The notes beneath the pieces were generated by a model that saw only the letters and a program-made list of their open reading frames with translations, was not told the DNA's origin and did not search any database. Below are positions 26,663 to 36,456 of a stretch of DNA of 45,790 bases, piece by piece. Both the position numbers and the translations under genes were made by a program. Origin of the DNA: Flavobacteriaceae bacterium (lineage in GTDB: Bacteria > Bacteroidota > Bacteroidia > Flavobacteriales > Flavobacteriaceae). The stretch covers positions 1 to 45,790 of the forward strand of contig CANHEA010000013.1 in the NCBI GenBank assembly GCA_947459635.1. Direction: 5' to 3'. Every line of letters starts with the position of its first letter. Within the stretch, counting starts at the first letter, position 1.

Positions 26663-26684
26663 GATTTTCTGACTTTTATTTTAT

Positions 26685-29600
26685 TTACATATTCCGTCTA
26701 TACTGGCCGCCTACTTCAAACAGCGAGCTGGTAATTTGCCCTAACGAACAAACCTTAGTTGCTTCCATCAAACGCTCAAATAAGTTCTCGTTTTTGATTG
26801 CAGCTTCTTGCAAAGCATTTAAATGTTCATTTACTTTCTCCGCTCCAAATTGATGCAGATTTTCTAACATATCAATTTGATATTGCTTCTCTTCTTCGGT
26901 CGCACGAATGACTTCCGCCGGAATTACCGTTGGAGAACCTTTTGAACTTAAGAAAGTATTTACTCCAATAATAGGAAATTCTCCCGTATGTTTCAAAGTT
27001 TCGTAATACAAACTTTCTTCTTGAATTTTAGAACGTTGATACATAGTTTCCATCGCGCCTAACACACCGCCTCGTTCCGTAATACGATCAAATTCTTGTA
27101 ACACCGCTGCTTCAACTAAATCGGTCAACTCTTCAATAATAAAAGAACCTTGAATTGGATTTTCATTTTTCGCCAATCCCAATTCTTTATTGATGATCAA
27201 TTGAATCGCCATCGCACGACGCACAGACTCTTCAGTCGGAGTTGTAATGGCTTCATCATAAGCATTCGTGTGCAAAGAATTACAATTGTCATAAATCGCA
27301 TACAAAGCCTGCAAAGTTGTTCGAATATCATTAAAGTCAATCTCTTGTGCGTGCAACGAACGTCCAGAAGTTTGAATATGGTATTTCAACATTTGCGCTC
27401 TTTCGTTAGCACCATATTTATTCTTGAGTGCTTTTGCCCATATTTTTCGAGCTACACGCCCAATTACTGCGTATTCTGGATCAATTCCATTGGAGAAAAA
27501 GAAGGACAAATTCGGACCGAAGTCATTGATATTCATCCCACGACTTAAGTAGTATTCTACGTATGTAAATCCGTTAGAAAGCGTAAAGGCCAACTGTGTA
27601 ATTGGATTTGCTCCTGCTTCGGCAATATGATAACCCGAAATAGAAACCGAGTAAAAGTTTCTGACGTTGTTTTTGATAAAATATTCCTGCACGTCGCCCA
27701 TCAATCGCAAGGCAAATTCAGTCGAGAATATACAAGTGTTTTGCGCTTGATCTTCTTTCAAAATATCCGCTTGGACTGTTCCGCGAACTTGTGCTAATGT
27801 TTTGATTTTAATTTCATTATAAACCGCCATCGGAAGTACTTGATCTCCTGTAACGCCCAGCAACATCAATCCCAATCCGTTGTTTCCTTCTGGCAAATCG
27901 CCTTGATACTTTGGTCGAATGGTGCCTTTAGATTTATAGATTTCGTTAATTTTTTCTTCAACCTCAGTTTCTAAATTATGGGCTTTGATATACAATTCAC
28001 ATTGCTGATCGATGGCAGCATTCATAAAGAAACCTAACAACATCGGCGCTGGCCCATTAATCGTCATACTAACAGATGTCATAGCATGCACCAAATCGAA
28101 ACCAGAATACAATTTCTTAGCGTCATCCAAACAACAAATAGAAACGCCAGCATTTCCAATTTTCCCATAAATATCAGGGCGAATATGCGGGTCATTCCCG
28201 TATAAAGTCACACTATCAAATGCAGTCGACAAACGTTTTGCCGGCAATCCAGCACTTACATAATGAAAACGCTTGTTCGTTCGTTCCGGTCCGCCTTCTC
28301 CTGCAAACATTCGTGACGGATCTTCTCCTTCTCTTTTGAAAGGATATAAACCCGCAGTAAACGGGAATTCTCCAGGAACATTCTCCTGCAAACACCAACG
28401 TAAAATATCGCCCCAAGCTTGGTACTTCGGCAGCGCTACTTTTGGAATTTGAGAATGGGAAAGCGATTCGGTATGTGTTGCAATCTTGATTTCTTTATCG
28501 CGAACTTTAAACGAATAAATTGGATTTTTGTATTTGTTGACTTTCTCATCCCAAGTCAAAATGATTTCCCAATTGTAAGGGTCTAAATCCATTTTGACGC
28601 GATCGAATTCCTTAAGCAACAAACTCAAAAATGAAGCATCGCCTTTGGATGCATTGACGATTGATTCGTCAATCCCCGCTTTGGTTAAAGTTGGAATTAC
28701 ACTGCCTACACTTTCAATCGTTTTGAAAATACCATATAATTTCTGTGCGACTTGCTCTTGACTTAAAGCAATTTCGTCATATTTTCGATTGTTCTCTGCA
28801 ATCTCAGATAAATAGCGGGTTCTGTGGGGTGGAATGACAAAAATCTTTTCGCTCATTTCACGTGTGATTTGAAAGGTCGATTTCAAATCGGATTGCGTTT
28901 TCTCTACAATTTTGTCCATGATGGCTTTGTAGAGCGTATTCATTCCAGGATCGTTAAACTGAGAGGCAATCGTCCCAAAAACTGGCATACTATCTGGATT
29001 TTCATCCCACAAATTATGATTGCGTTGGTATTGTTTCTTTACATCACGCAAAGCATCTAAAGCACCGCGTTTATCGAACTTGTTTAAAGCCACCAAATCA
29101 GCAAAATCAAGCATATCGATTTTTTCTAATTGGGTTGCGGCGCCAAATTCAGGCGTCATCACATAGAGTGAAACATCGGAATGATCCATGATTTCAGTGT
29201 CTGATTGACCAATTCCAGAAGTTTCGAGTATGATAATATCGTATTTGGCTGCTTTTAAAACTTGAATGGCTTCGGCAACGTATTTTGACAAAGCTAAGTT
29301 TGATTGTCTTGTCGCCAATGAACGCATATAAACTCTAGGATTGTTAATCGCATTCATACGAATTCTATCTCCCAATAAAGCGCCACCCGTTTTGCGTTTG
29401 GATGGATCTACAGAAATTAAACCGATTGTTTTCTCTGGAAAATCAATTAAGAAACGACGCACTAGTTCATCTACCAAAGACGATTTTCCTGCGCCTCCTG
29501 TTCCTGTAATTCCTAGAACAGGAATTTTAGACGTTTCATTTTGTTGGTGAATCGAATCAAAAACGGGTTTAGCAATTTCTGGAAAATTTTCTGCTGCCGA

Positions 29601-30110
29601 TATCAAACGCGCAATGGCCGTTGGATTTTTTTCTTCGATGTGTTGCAGTTCACCATTGAGTTGATCTCCAATCGGATAATCAGATTTTTGTACCAAATCG
29701 TTGATCATGCCTTGCAATCCCATGGCTCGCCCATCATCTGGTGAGTAAATTTTGGTTATGCCGTAAGCATGCAATTCTGCAATTTCACTTGGTAGAATCA
29801 CACCGCCACCGCCACCAAATATTTTGATATGGCCCGCTCCTTTTTCCTTTAGCAAATCGAACATGTACTTGAAATACTCGTTGTGGCCGCCTTGATAGGA
29901 CGTCATCGCAATAGCATTCGCATCTTCTTGAATGGCGGTATTGACAACTTCTTCAACGCTGCGGTCGTGGCCTAAGTGAATGACTTCGACACCAGTCGAT
30001 TGAATAATACGGCGCATGATGTTGATCGCAGCATCATGACCATCAAAAAGAGAAGCGGCAGTTACGATTCGGACCTTATTTTTTGGGATATACGGGAGAA
30101 CTTGTTCCAT
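26685..30110 (-). CDS. icmF: Fused B12-dependent acyl-CoA mutase with G-protein chaperone (IcmF type)
   Basis: 1141 aa. It combines in one chain a B12-binding domain (about 1-135), a MeaB-like GTPase (about 190-430) and a mutase TIM barrel (about 560-1141). The B12 domain has [11 protein letters not shown] with the cobalt-ligand His25, and [10 protein letters not shown]. The GTPase has the P-loop [12 protein letters not shown] (200-211) and the base motif NKFDKRG. The barrel has [13 protein letters not shown] and [14 protein letters not shown]. This order defines IcmF, the fused isobutyryl-CoA mutase, rather than two-subunit methylmalonyl-CoA mutase. IcmF isomerises isobutyryl- and n-butyryl-CoA; other substrates (isovaleryl, pivalyl) occur in variants, and I cannot fix the substrate from the sequence. 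Single gene, divergent from purU. Confidence 0.9.
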   Translation of the reverse strand: MEQVLPYIPKNKVRIVTAASLFDGHDAAINIMRRIIQSTGVEVIHLGHDRSVEEVVNTAIQEDANAIAMTSYQGGHNEYFKYMFDLLKEKGAGHIKIFGGGGGVILPSEIAELHAYGITKIYSPDDGRAMGLQGMINDLVQKSDYPIGDQLNGELQHIEEKNPTAIARLISAAENFPEIAKPVFDSIHQQNETSKIPVLGITGTGGAGKSSLVDELVRRFLIDFPEKTIGLISVDPSKRKTGGALLGDRIRMNAINNPRVYMRSLATRQSNLALSKYVAEAIQVLKAAKYDIIILETSGIGQSDTEIMDHSDVSLYVMTPEFGAATQLEKIDMLDFADLVALNKFDKRGALDALRDVKKQYQRNHNLWDENPDSMPVFGTIASQFNDPGMNTLYKAIMDKIVEKTQSDLKSTFQITREMSEKIFVIPPHRTRYLSEIAENNRKYDEIALSQEQVAQKLYGIFKTIESVGSVIPTLTKAGIDESIVNASKGDASFLSLLLKEFDRVKMDLDPYNWEIILTWDEKVNKYKNPIYSFKVRDKEIKIATHTESLSHSQIPKVALPKYQAWGDILRWCLQENVPGEFPFTAGLYPFKREGEDPSRMFAGEGGPERTNKRFHYVSAGLPAKRLSTAFDSVTLYGNDPHIRPDIYGKIGNAGVSICCLDDAKKLYSGFDLVHAMTSVSMTINGPAPMLLGFFMNAAIDQQCELYIKAHNLETEVEEKINEIYKSKGTIRPKYQGDLPEGNNGLGLMLLGVTGDQVLPMAVYNEIKIKTLAQVRGTVQADILKEDQAQNTCIFSTEFALRLMGDVQEYFIKNNVRNFYSVSISGYHIAEAGANPITQLAFTLSNGFTYVEYYLSRGMNINDFGPNLSFFFSNGIDPEYAVIGRVARKIWAKALKNKYGANERAQMLKYHIQTSGRSLHAQEIDFNDIRTTLQALYAIYDNCNSLHTNAYDEAITTPTEESVRRAMAIQLIINKELGLAKNENPIQGSFIIEELTDLVEAAVLQEFDRITERGGVLGAMETMYQRSKIQEESLYYETLKHTGEFPIIGVNTFLSSKGSPTVIPAEVIRATEEEKQYQIDMLENLHQFGAEKVNEHLNALQEAAIKNENLFERLMEATKVCSLGQITSSLFEVGGQYRRNM

Positions 30111-30225
30111 TTTTAAAATACTATCATTTAGAGGCGTGCAATTTACAGAATTTTCAAAAATTTGCCTATTAATTACGATAAAACATAAAAATATAATAGA
30201 CCGATGATTTTGAGTAAATTAATTT

Positions 30226-30233
30226 TAGATTTG
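30226..30233 (+). promoter_or_regulatory. -7 element upstream of CCCTAG copy B and purU
   Basis: TAGATTTG matches TAnnTTTG. A start near 30240 would place the whole of CCCTAG copy B in the purU leader. The nearest TTG (30210-30212) is only 13 nt away, so the -33 is uncertain. Confidence 0.4.
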
Positions 30234-30250
30234 ACGCTACTATTTAACGA

Positions 30251-30333
30251 AATGCCCTAGCCCTGATGGAAGCGGCATCCTTTTGCGCTAGCGTTTAGCG
30301 CAAAAGATAGAGCGAACAGCAGGATTAGCTTCT
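30251..30333 (+). repeat. CCCTAG element, copy B, in the purU leader
   Basis: Head CTAGCCCTG (30257-30265) pairs with tail CAGGATTAG (30320-30328). Central stem CTTTTGCGCTA (30280-30290) with TAGCGCAAAAG (30296-30306), loop GCGTT. Compared with copy C, the outer stem has a compensatory change (CCCCG with CGGG becomes CCCTG with CAGG). It ends 12 bases before the purU ATG. Confidence 0.78.
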
Positions 30334-30344
30334 AAAAAAAAGCC

Positions 30345-31199
30345 ATGAAAAAAATTACCATACTCATTCACTGCGAAGATCAGAAAGGAATTATTGCCGC
30401 CGTAACCAATTACATCGCGAGCATTGACGGGAATATTGTGTATCTCGACCAACATGTGGACGCCGATCAAAACGTGTTTTTTATGCGATTGGAGTGCGAC
30501 ATGATGAACGAAAGTTGGAGTTTAGACATGATTCGAAATGATTTTCAAATCAATTTGGCCAATCGATTTAAGATGTCTTGGGAAATGCATACGACGGATC
30601 AAAAACCGCGAATGGCGTTGTTTGTGTCTAAATACGATCATTGTTTGTACGACATTTTAGGGCGTTATAGCACAGGCGAATTACCGCTTGAAATCCCTTT
30701 GGTCTTGAGCAATCACAACGATTTGAAACCCATTGCGGATAAATTCGAAATTCCGTTTCGGCATGTCCCTTTTACCAAAGAAATTAAGGAAGAAGGCGAA
30801 GCTGCGCAGATTGCGATCCTTCAGGAATTCAACATTGACTTTATCGTGTTGGCGCGTTATATGCAAATCATCACGCCCAATTTGATTTCGATGTATAAGA
30901 ATAGAATCATCAATATTCATCACTCATTTTTACCTGCCTTTCCGGGGGCAAAACCTTATCATTCGGCATTTAAGCGTGGGGTGAAAATCATTGGCGCCAC
31001 TAGCCACTATGTGACGGAAGAATTGGATGAAGGACCAATCATAGAACAAGACATCACGCGGGTTTTGCACAGTCATTCGATTGAAGATTTTATTATGAAA
31101 GGTCGAGATTTAGAGCGTATCGTTTTGGCTAGGGCGATTAAGTTGCATGCAGAAAGAAAAACGATGGTTTATAATAATCGTACCGTAATTTTCTCCTAA
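30345..31199 (+). CDS. purU: Formyltetrahydrofolate deformylase
   Basis: 284 aa. Hydrolyses 10-formyl-THF to formate and THF, supplying formate for PurT and balancing one-carbon pools. An N-terminal ACT domain (about 1-85, ILIHCEDQKGIIAAVTNYI) and a formyl-transferase fold (about 88-284) with INIHHSFLPAFPGAKPYHSA and the loop ATSHYVTEELDEGPIIEQD contain the Asn-His-Asp catalytic set. The leader of about 105 nt contains CCCTAG copy B. The downstream DUF4197 gene follows after 48 bases and may be co-transcribed. Confidence 0.95.
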   Translation: MKKITILIHCEDQKGIIAAVTNYIASIDGNIVYLDQHVDADQNVFFMRLECDMMNESWSLDMIRNDFQINLANRFKMSWEMHTTDQKPRMALFVSKYDHCLYDILGRYSTGELPLEIPLVLSNHNDLKPIADKFEIPFRHVPFTKEIKEEGEAAQIAILQEFNIDFIVLARYMQIITPNLISMYKNRIINIHHSFLPAFPGAKPYHSAFKRGVKIIGATSHYVTEELDEGPIIEQDITRVLHSHSIEDFIMKGRDLERIVLARAIKLHAERKTMVYNNRTVIFS

Positions 31200-31247
31200 T
31201 AACTTTAGCGGTATGTTATTTGCTAAGTGTCGCAAAAAATTATAATT

Positions 31248-31982
31248 ATGAAAAAAGTACTTTTTATTTTGATGTTCGTTCCGAGTGTGTGTTTTGCACA
31301 ATGGCAAGATGTCTTAAACAAGGTAAAAGATGAAATTACAAAAGTAACTTCGCAATCTGGAATTGGGAACGGAACGGTTGATATTGCAGGTGGATTGAAA
31401 GAAGCTTTGCAAAATGGCGTCAGCAAACAAGTTACGAAATTGACCGCGACAGATGGATTTTACAAAAACGAATTGGTCAAAATTGCGCTTCCTGAGGAAT
31501 TGCAAAAAGTAGATAGAACTTTGCGAAAAATGGGAATGAGCAAATTGGCCAACGACGGAATCAAATCATTGAATCGTGCTGCGGAAGATGCCGTAAAAGA
31601 GTCCACTCCTATTTTTGTGAATGCCATTACGAGCATGTCTTTTTCAGATGCCAAATCGATTTTGATGGGCAATGAAGTCGCTGCGACGGATTATTTAAAA
31701 GGATCGACTTCATCAGCCTTGTATGTAAAATTTAGTCCCGTAATTCAAAAATCACTTGGAAAAGTGGGTGCCGATAAGATTTGGTCCACCATAATAAAGA
31801 AATACAATGCAATCCCATTAGTAAACAAAGTCAATCCTGATCTTACGGACTACGTCACCAACAAATCCATGGATGGCGTATTTAAGATGATTGCGGTGGA
31901 AGAAAAAAATATCAGAACCAATTTCAATTCAAGAACTAGCGAGACCTTGAAGAAAGTATTTGCACTGCAAGACAAGAAATAA
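31248..31982 (+). CDS. DUF4197 family exported protein
   Basis: 244 aa from the ATG at 31248; a GTG seven codons earlier is less likely. Signal peptide about 1-18 (SVCFAQ). The remainder is mostly helical with the DUF4197 pattern: GLKEALQNGVSKQV, GFYKNELVKIALPEEL, RAAEDAVKESTPIFVNAI and LKGSTSSALYVKFSPVI. Periplasmic; function unknown in the literature I know. Confidence 0.88.
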   Translation: MKKVLFILMFVPSVCFAQWQDVLNKVKDEITKVTSQSGIGNGTVDIAGGLKEALQNGVSKQVTKLTATDGFYKNELVKIALPEELQKVDRTLRKMGMSKLANDGIKSLNRAAEDAVKESTPIFVNAITSMSFSDAKSILMGNEVAATDYLKGSTSSALYVKFSPVIQKSLGKVGADKIWSTIIKKYNAIPLVNKVNPDLTDYVTNKSMDGVFKMIAVEEKNIRTNFNSRTSETLKKVFALQDKK

Positions 31983-32103
31983 AACCTTAACATAAGTTCA
32001 ACAAACAAATAACATAGTGTTAACTACATGACAACTCTATTAAGTTGACATTTGTATCATAATAAAAGGTTTTTATTATTTTGGTTTAGAGTTAGTTTAT
32101 AAG

Positions 32104-32135
32104 AAGCCACGTCCTCATATGCGTGGCTTTTTTTT
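32104..32135 (+). terminator. Terminator downstream of the DUF4197 gene
   Basis: AAGCCACG (32104-32111) pairs with CGTGGCTT (32122-32129), followed by T bases to 32135. It lies 120 bases past the DUF4197 stop and next to the stop of the convergent hydrolase gene. Confidence 0.75.
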
Positions 32136-32919
32136 ATGCAATTTTCTGAAGAAAGGAAATTACATTTTGGTTGAAGATTGCAGGTTGCTCTACATTTACT
32201 ACGTGACCACATTGCTCGATGACAAATAGTTGTGAAGATTTGTAATGCTTTTCGACTACTTTTCTTACCGAAGGCAAGAACATATAATCTTCATTTCCCA
32301 TCACATAAAGTGTTGGTATATCGAGTTCTACTTGACGAAACCACCGCAAGACTGGGTTGATTTCTGCGGTGAGTTTAAACCATTTGATAAACTCTTTTTG
32401 ATACAATTTCTTAGCTTCATTGATAAAAAGCAATCGCGATTGTTTGTGGCTTTTCTTGGGCATGATGACAAAAGCAAAAAAACGGTACAATACTAAATAT
32501 GGCAAGACATACTTAAAGACGTTTCCCAAACGCATTAGGATTTGCGAACGAAAATTCATTTTTAGAATGGCACCACCTAAGATCATGCTTTGCACTCGAT
32601 TCGGATACATTTCCGCCAATTGTCGAATCAAAATAGTACCAAGCGAAATACCAACAAAATGAGATTTTTCAATCTTGAGATGATCTAAAACTTCCAAAAT
32701 ATCATTAGCCAAAGCCGAAAAAGTGTATTTCTTTTGAAATGCTTCTTTTAGCGTTGGCTGCGAATTGCCATGACCGCGAAGATCTAATAGCAAAACGTTG
32801 AAGTGCTTTTGAAAATCTCGAATTTGTTTAAACCAAATAGAAGAACTGCCGCCAGCGCCATGGACAAACGTAACCCATTGGTCGCTTGATTTGTTTGGAT
32901 ATATGGTGTAGTTGATCAA
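32134..32919 (-). CDS. Alpha/beta-fold hydrolase
   Basis: 261 aa. Oxyanion region HGAGGSSSIW, nucleophile elbow GISLG (Ser92), Asp211 in GNEDYMF and His239 in CGHVVNVEQP complete a triad. Substrate unknown; the MenH/esterase type is most similar by eye. No signal peptide. The only start candidate is TTG at 32917-32919: no in-frame ATG exists nearby, and the homology-like region begins within ten codons. The preceding intergenic space is a heptamer array. Probably in one transcript with the metal receptor gene upstream. Confidence 0.85.
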   Translation of the reverse strand: MINYTIYPNKSSDQWVTFVHGAGGSSSIWFKQIRDFQKHFNVLLLDLRGHGNSQPTLKEAFQKKYTFSALANDILEVLDHLKIEKSHFVGISLGTILIRQLAEMYPNRVQSMILGGAILKMNFRSQILMRLGNVFKYVLPYLVLYRFFAFVIMPKKSHKQSRLLFINEAKKLYQKEFIKWFKLTAEINPVLRWFRQVELDIPTLYVMGNEDYMFLPSVRKVVEKHYKSSQLFVIEQCGHVVNVEQPAIFNQNVISFLQKIA

Positions 32920-32947
32920 CTTGATTTTTTTTGTAAATGTAGAGAAA

Positions 32948-33010
32948 GATTTGGGATTTACGATTTGGGATTTACGATTTAGGATTTGGGATATTAGAAT
33001 TACGATTACA
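32948..33010. repeat. Tandem heptamer array (GATTTNN)
   Basis: Nine in-register 7-mers: GATTTGG, GATTTAC, GATTTGG, GATTTAC, GATTTAG, GATTTGG, GATATTA, GAATTAC, GATTACA. The first two pairs form an exact 14-bp duplication. The last unit overlaps the stop codon (33006-33008) of the metal receptor gene. Confidence 0.75.
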
Positions 33011-33800
33011 GCTTACTGTGCAGAATTCTAAAATACGAAAGCGCCTTCAGCAATCGACTGCCGTACCAAGAGAACATTTCACCATCGACAAACACTGTTT
33101 TGGCATGATGCGTAAATCGACCGATTTCAAAGGCGTCTTCTTCTTTGAAAGGATAAGGTTCTGAAGAAAGGAAAACAATATCGGGATCACCATCGAGTCT
33201 GATTTTTCTGATTTCAATCTCGGGATATCTTCCTAGGTTTTCATAAATGTTTTGAAAGTGATTTAACTTCAAAACTTCATTGATATAATTGTCCGAACCA
33301 GCAACCATATAGGGATTCTTCCAAATAAAGTAGGCAACTTTTTGAATGGGTTTTTCCTTGATAAAGAACTTGAAATCCGTCAAAGCAAATTGCAACTTGT
33401 CGTTCCATTTTTGAGCTTCGGTGCGACAATTGAAAAGCAATCCGAAATCAATGATCATTTGAAAATTGTCTTCAATGGTGCGGATGTCGGTAACCCAAAC
33501 TGGACAAATTTTTCGCAGTTCTTCCACCATTTCCAAGGTATTTTCCTCCTTATTGCAAATAATAATTTCAGGTTGCAAGGCGATTATTTTATTGAAATGT
33601 ACTTGCTTCGTACCACCAACAATTTTCTTCGTTGATTTGAAATGGAATGGATGCACGCAGAATTTGGTTATGCCAACGATTTGCTCCTCCAAACCCAACT
33701 CAAACAGCAATTCAGTTTGTGAAGGAACTAAGGATACAATTCTCTTGGGGGAAGATTCGAAGGTATGTTGGAAACCGATTTGGTCTGTTAATGTTTTCAT
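33006..33800 (-). CDS. Helical-backbone metal receptor (BtuF/TroA-like), no signal peptide
   Basis: 264 aa. The TroA/BtuF superfamily pattern is PKRIVSLVPSQTELLFELGL, VVGGTKQVHFNKIIALQPEIIICN and later YMVAGSDNYINEVLKL. Such proteins normally bind cobalamin, haem or metal-chelates for ABC importers. Here there is no signal peptide or lipobox at the N-terminus (MKTLTDQIGFQHTF) and no permease or ATPase gene nearby. It could be a cytosolic binding protein or be exported by an unknown path. The leader is an octamer array ending in the -7 element TAATTTTG. Confidence 0.82.
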   Translation of the reverse strand: MKTLTDQIGFQHTFESSPKRIVSLVPSQTELLFELGLEEQIVGITKFCVHPFHFKSTKKIVGGTKQVHFNKIIALQPEIIICNKEENTLEMVEELRKICPVWVTDIRTIEDNFQMIIDFGLLFNCRTEAQKWNDKLQFALTDFKFFIKEKPIQKVAYFIWKNPYMVAGSDNYINEVLKLNHFQNIYENLGRYPEIEIRKIRLDGDPDIVFLSSEPYPFKEEDAFEIGRFTHHAKTVFVDGEMFSWYGSRLLKALSYFRILHSKL

Positions 33801-33803
33801 TTT

Positions 33804-33831
33804 GCCACAAAGGCGCTAAGGCACAAAATTA
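33804..33831 (-). promoter_or_regulatory. Octamer leader array and -7 element of the metal receptor gene
   Basis: Octamers GCCACAAA, GGCGCTAA, GGCACAAA (33804-33827) begin 4 bases upstream of the ATG. The last merges into CAAAATTA (33824-33831), which is TAATTTTG on the minus strand and fits the -7 consensus. Confidence 0.5.
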
Positions 33832-33943
33832 TTTTTTTAGTTTTTAGTTCTTGTATTGCATCAAACAGCAAAAATATTGAATTATATGCTTTTTTGAACA
33901 TTGATGTATAGTTTTAATAAAGGTTATCGTATTACCAAAAACT

Positions 33944-33965
33944 GCAAATTTGTAGCAAATTTGTA
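33944..33965. repeat. Two tandem 11-bp palindrome units upstream of the GH16 gene
   Basis: GCAAATTTGTA occurs twice without a gap (33944-33954 and 33955-33965), each carrying the palindrome CAAATTTG. The spacing of 11 bp is about one helical turn. It lies 22 bases upstream of the ATG at 33988, so it may be an operator. Confidence 0.55.
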
Positions 33966-33987
33966 GACTTAATCTTAAACCCATATT

Positions 33988-35583
33988 ATGCGTAATTTTT
34001 TTGTACTTGCCCTTTTGATTTTTAGTACTTTTATTTTTTCACAAGTTCAAAGTTTGAACGATAATTTTGAAGGAACTGGAAATATTGCGACATGGTCTGG
34101 TGATGGTTGTGGAATGAACAACAGTTTCACGAATCCCTTTCAAACTGGTATAAACAATTCCACTAAGGTTTTACGATACGAGGATACGGGCGCACAGTAC
34201 GCGAATATCCGTTTTGAAACCGAATCTAATTTTAATTTAACAGCAAACAATAGTTTTTCATTAAAAATATATGTTCCATCTTCAGGAATAACAGGGAATC
34301 AACCGAATCAAATTTCATTAAAACTTCAAAATAGTTTGTTGCCTGAACCATGGTCGACGCAGTGTGAAATCATAAAACCAATTCTTTTAAACGAATGGCA
34401 AGTGATTACTTTCAATTTTGCTACGGACAACTATATTAATTTAGATGGGGGTTCACCTAACCCAATTTATAGAGGCGATTTTAATCGAGTACTCATTCAA
34501 ATAAATGGAGAAAATAATAACGATCAAGTTCTGGCTTACTTAGATGATTTTATTTATGCTTTCACGGACGGTCCCGTTTTTAATAACTTAGTTTGGTCTG
34601 ATGAATTTGATGGAAATGGCGCAATTAATCAATCAAAATGGTTCCATCAAACACAATTGCCTGCTGGAGGAAGCTGGTATAATGGCGAATTACAACATTA
34701 TACCAATCGACAAGTAAACTCATTTCTGAGCAATGGGGCACTAAATATAGTTGCGAAAAGGGAAAATTTTACAGATCAGGGGCAGACAAAACAATATACT
34801 TCGGCACGATTAAACTCGAAATTTGCTTTCAAATATGGACGTGTAGAAGCACGAATAAAATTACCAACTGGCGCTGGAACATGGCCAGCATTTTGGATGC
34901 TAGGTAAAAACATTATCGAACTAGGCGCTTTTTGGAGCAGCACAAACGGAACGGTAGTGTGGCCCGCGTGCGGCGAAATAGATATCTTGGAACATTGGGG
35001 AAGCAATCAAAATTATGTTCAAAGTGCAATGCATACACCATCAAGTTTTGGTTCGACTGTGAATTATGGTGGACAAACCATCAGCACTGCATCAAGTGAA
35101 TATCATATTTATTCATTAGAATGGACTGCTGAAAGAATGATTTTCAAGGTTGATAATGTCGTGCACTATATTTATAATCCAGCGATTAAAAATTCCGATA
35201 CATGGCCATTTGACGCAGAACAATATCTATTGTTAAATATCGGTATTGAACCAAGTGTAACCCCAAGTTTCATCCAAAGTGCAATGGAAGTAGACTATGT
35301 TCGAGTGTATCAAGAAACTGCATTATCAAGTTTAGATAATATAAGACTAAGTGCTATTGCATTATATCCAAATCCAGTTACTACTCATCTTACTATTGAT
35401 ATACCGCAACAAATTATGGGAATAAAAGCAAAAGTCTATTCAGTATTAGGTCAAGAAATCAGTTCCTTTTCTTTAAATGAAGAACATAACATCATAGATG
35501 TTTCTAGTTACCAAAACGGGATGTACTTTGTCAAGATGGAAACCAACAATGGAATGAAGACATTTAAATTTATAAAGAATTAA
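33988..35583 (+). CDS. Secreted GH16 beta-glucanase (laminarinase-like) with T9SS sorting domain
   Basis: 531 aa. Signal peptide about 1-19 (FIFSQ). An N-terminal carbohydrate-binding-like beta-sandwich (about 22-195) is followed by a GH16 catalytic domain (about 200-437) with the active-site motif EIDILE: Glu330 nucleophile, Asp332, Glu335 acid/base. WPAFWML and HIYSLEW are further GH16 marks. Beta-1,3-glucan (laminarin) is the likely substrate. The C-terminal 85 residues ([13 protein letters not shown] ... [12 protein letters not shown] ... FKFIKN) are a type A T9SS sorting domain, so it is secreted or surface-bound. It overlaps the convergent pyrF by 14 bases. Confidence 0.92.
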   Translation: MRNFFVLALLIFSTFIFSQVQSLNDNFEGTGNIATWSGDGCGMNNSFTNPFQTGINNSTKVLRYEDTGAQYANIRFETESNFNLTANNSFSLKIYVPSSGITGNQPNQISLKLQNSLLPEPWSTQCEIIKPILLNEWQVITFNFATDNYINLDGGSPNPIYRGDFNRVLIQINGENNNDQVLAYLDDFIYAFTDGPVFNNLVWSDEFDGNGAINQSKWFHQTQLPAGGSWYNGELQHYTNRQVNSFLSNGALNIVAKRENFTDQGQTKQYTSARLNSKFAFKYGRVEARIKLPTGAGTWPAFWMLGKNIIELGAFWSSTNGTVVWPACGEIDILEHWGSNQNYVQSAMHTPSSFGSTVNYGGQTISTASSEYHIYSLEWTAERMIFKVDNVVHYIYNPAIKNSDTWPFDAEQYLLLNIGIEPSVTPSFIQSAMEVDYVRVYQETALSSLDNIRLSAIALYPNPVTTHLTIDIPQQIMGIKAKVYSVLGQEISSFSLNEEHNIIDVSSYQNGMYFVKMETNNGMKTFKFIKN

Positions 35584-36397
35584 AATTTCCTAAAATCACT
35601 TGCATTTCTTCTCGAATTTTTATTGCTGCTTCCCTAGCCTTCGTAGCAAAATTTTCTCCACTATCAGCATAAATAATCGCACGTGAAGAATTGATTAACA
35701 GACCTATACCGTTATTCATTCCGTATCGACAGACGTCTTGTAAATTGCCGCCTTGTGTGCCAACGCCAGGAACCAATAAGAAACTGTCAGGTACAATTTT
35801 TCGGATGTCAGCGAAGTACTCGGCTTTGGTAGCACCCACCACATACATTAAGTTTTGTGCATTTTTCCACGATTTCGACGTTTCCAAAACGTGTTTGTAC
35901 AATGCCGTTCCGTTTGTTTCTAAAGTTTGAAAATCGAATGCGCCTTCGTTGGAGGTTAATGCCAACAATATGGTGTGCTTGTTTTCAAAAGCGAGAAAAG
36001 GTTCAACAGAATCTTTGCCCATATATGGTGCAACCGTCACCGAATCGAAATTGAGATCTTCTAGAAAAGCTTTGGCGTACATGCTTGACGTATTTCCAAT
36101 GTCGCCACGCTTGGCATCTGCAATGGTGAAAATTTCCGGATATTTATCGTTGATGTACTTGATGGTTTTTTCTAGCGATTGCCAACCCTTGAGGCCATAG
36201 GCTTCATAAAAAGCCGTGTTAGGTTTATAAGAAACACACAAATCATGCGTGGCATCGATAATGGCTTTGTTGAATTCGAAAATAGGATCGTCGAGTTGCA
36301 GCAAATGCGGTGGGATCTTGGTTAAATCGACGTCAAGGCCAATGCAGAGAAAGGATTTTTTGAGGTGGATTTGCTGGGTGAGTTGTTGTGTGGTCAT
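35570..36397 (-). CDS. pyrF: Orotidine 5'-phosphate decarboxylase (type 2)
   Basis: 275 aa, the long form. It converts OMP to UMP. The catalytic Lys/Asp set lies in [19 protein letters not shown]. The substrate phosphate loop is in [11 protein letters not shown]. It starts at ATG 36395-36397. The leader is an octamer array (NNNCTGAG) and a second octamer array ending in the -7 element TAACTTTG. The 3' end overlaps the last codons of the convergent GH16 gene and no terminator hairpin is visible. Confidence 0.95.
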   Translation of the reverse strand: MTTQQLTQQIHLKKSFLCIGLDVDLTKIPPHLLQLDDPIFEFNKAIIDATHDLCVSYKPNTAFYEAYGLKGWQSLEKTIKYINDKYPEIFTIADAKRGDIGNTSSMYAKAFLEDLNFDSVTVAPYMGKDSVEPFLAFENKHTILLALTSNEGAFDFQTLETNGTALYKHVLETSKSWKNAQNLMYVVGATKAEYFADIRKIVPDSFLLVPGVGTQGGNLQDVCRYGMNNGIGLLINSSRAIIYADSGENFATKAREAAIKIREEMQVILGNFNSL

Positions 36398-36436
36398 TTT
36401 TGAGTTGCTGAGTGCCTGAGTTTCTGAGCTGCTAAG
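36397..36436. repeat. Octamer leader array at pyrF (NNNCTGAG)
   Basis: TTTTTGAG, TTGCTGAG, TGCCTGAG, TTTCTGAG, CTGCTAAG: five 8-mers in register, the first touching the pyrF ATG. The same word family occurs at pepD (42833-42864). Confidence 0.7.
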
Positions 36437-36456
36437 TTAGCGAAAGGTTTTTGGCT

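Noticed and set aside
30111..30250. Cobalamin riboswitch upstream of the B12-dependent mutase
   Set aside because: No B12-box-like sequence or multi-helix fold could be seen; the space is AT-rich with a plain -7-like element.
32041..32135. Small RNA between the DUF4197 gene and the hydrolase gene
   Set aside because: A TTTG and TAttTTG pair precedes the terminator, but the transcript would be only about 45 nt and the -7 element lacks one T.
32948..33010. CRISPR array
   Set aside because: Units are 7 bases and contiguous without spacers; no cas genes in the window.
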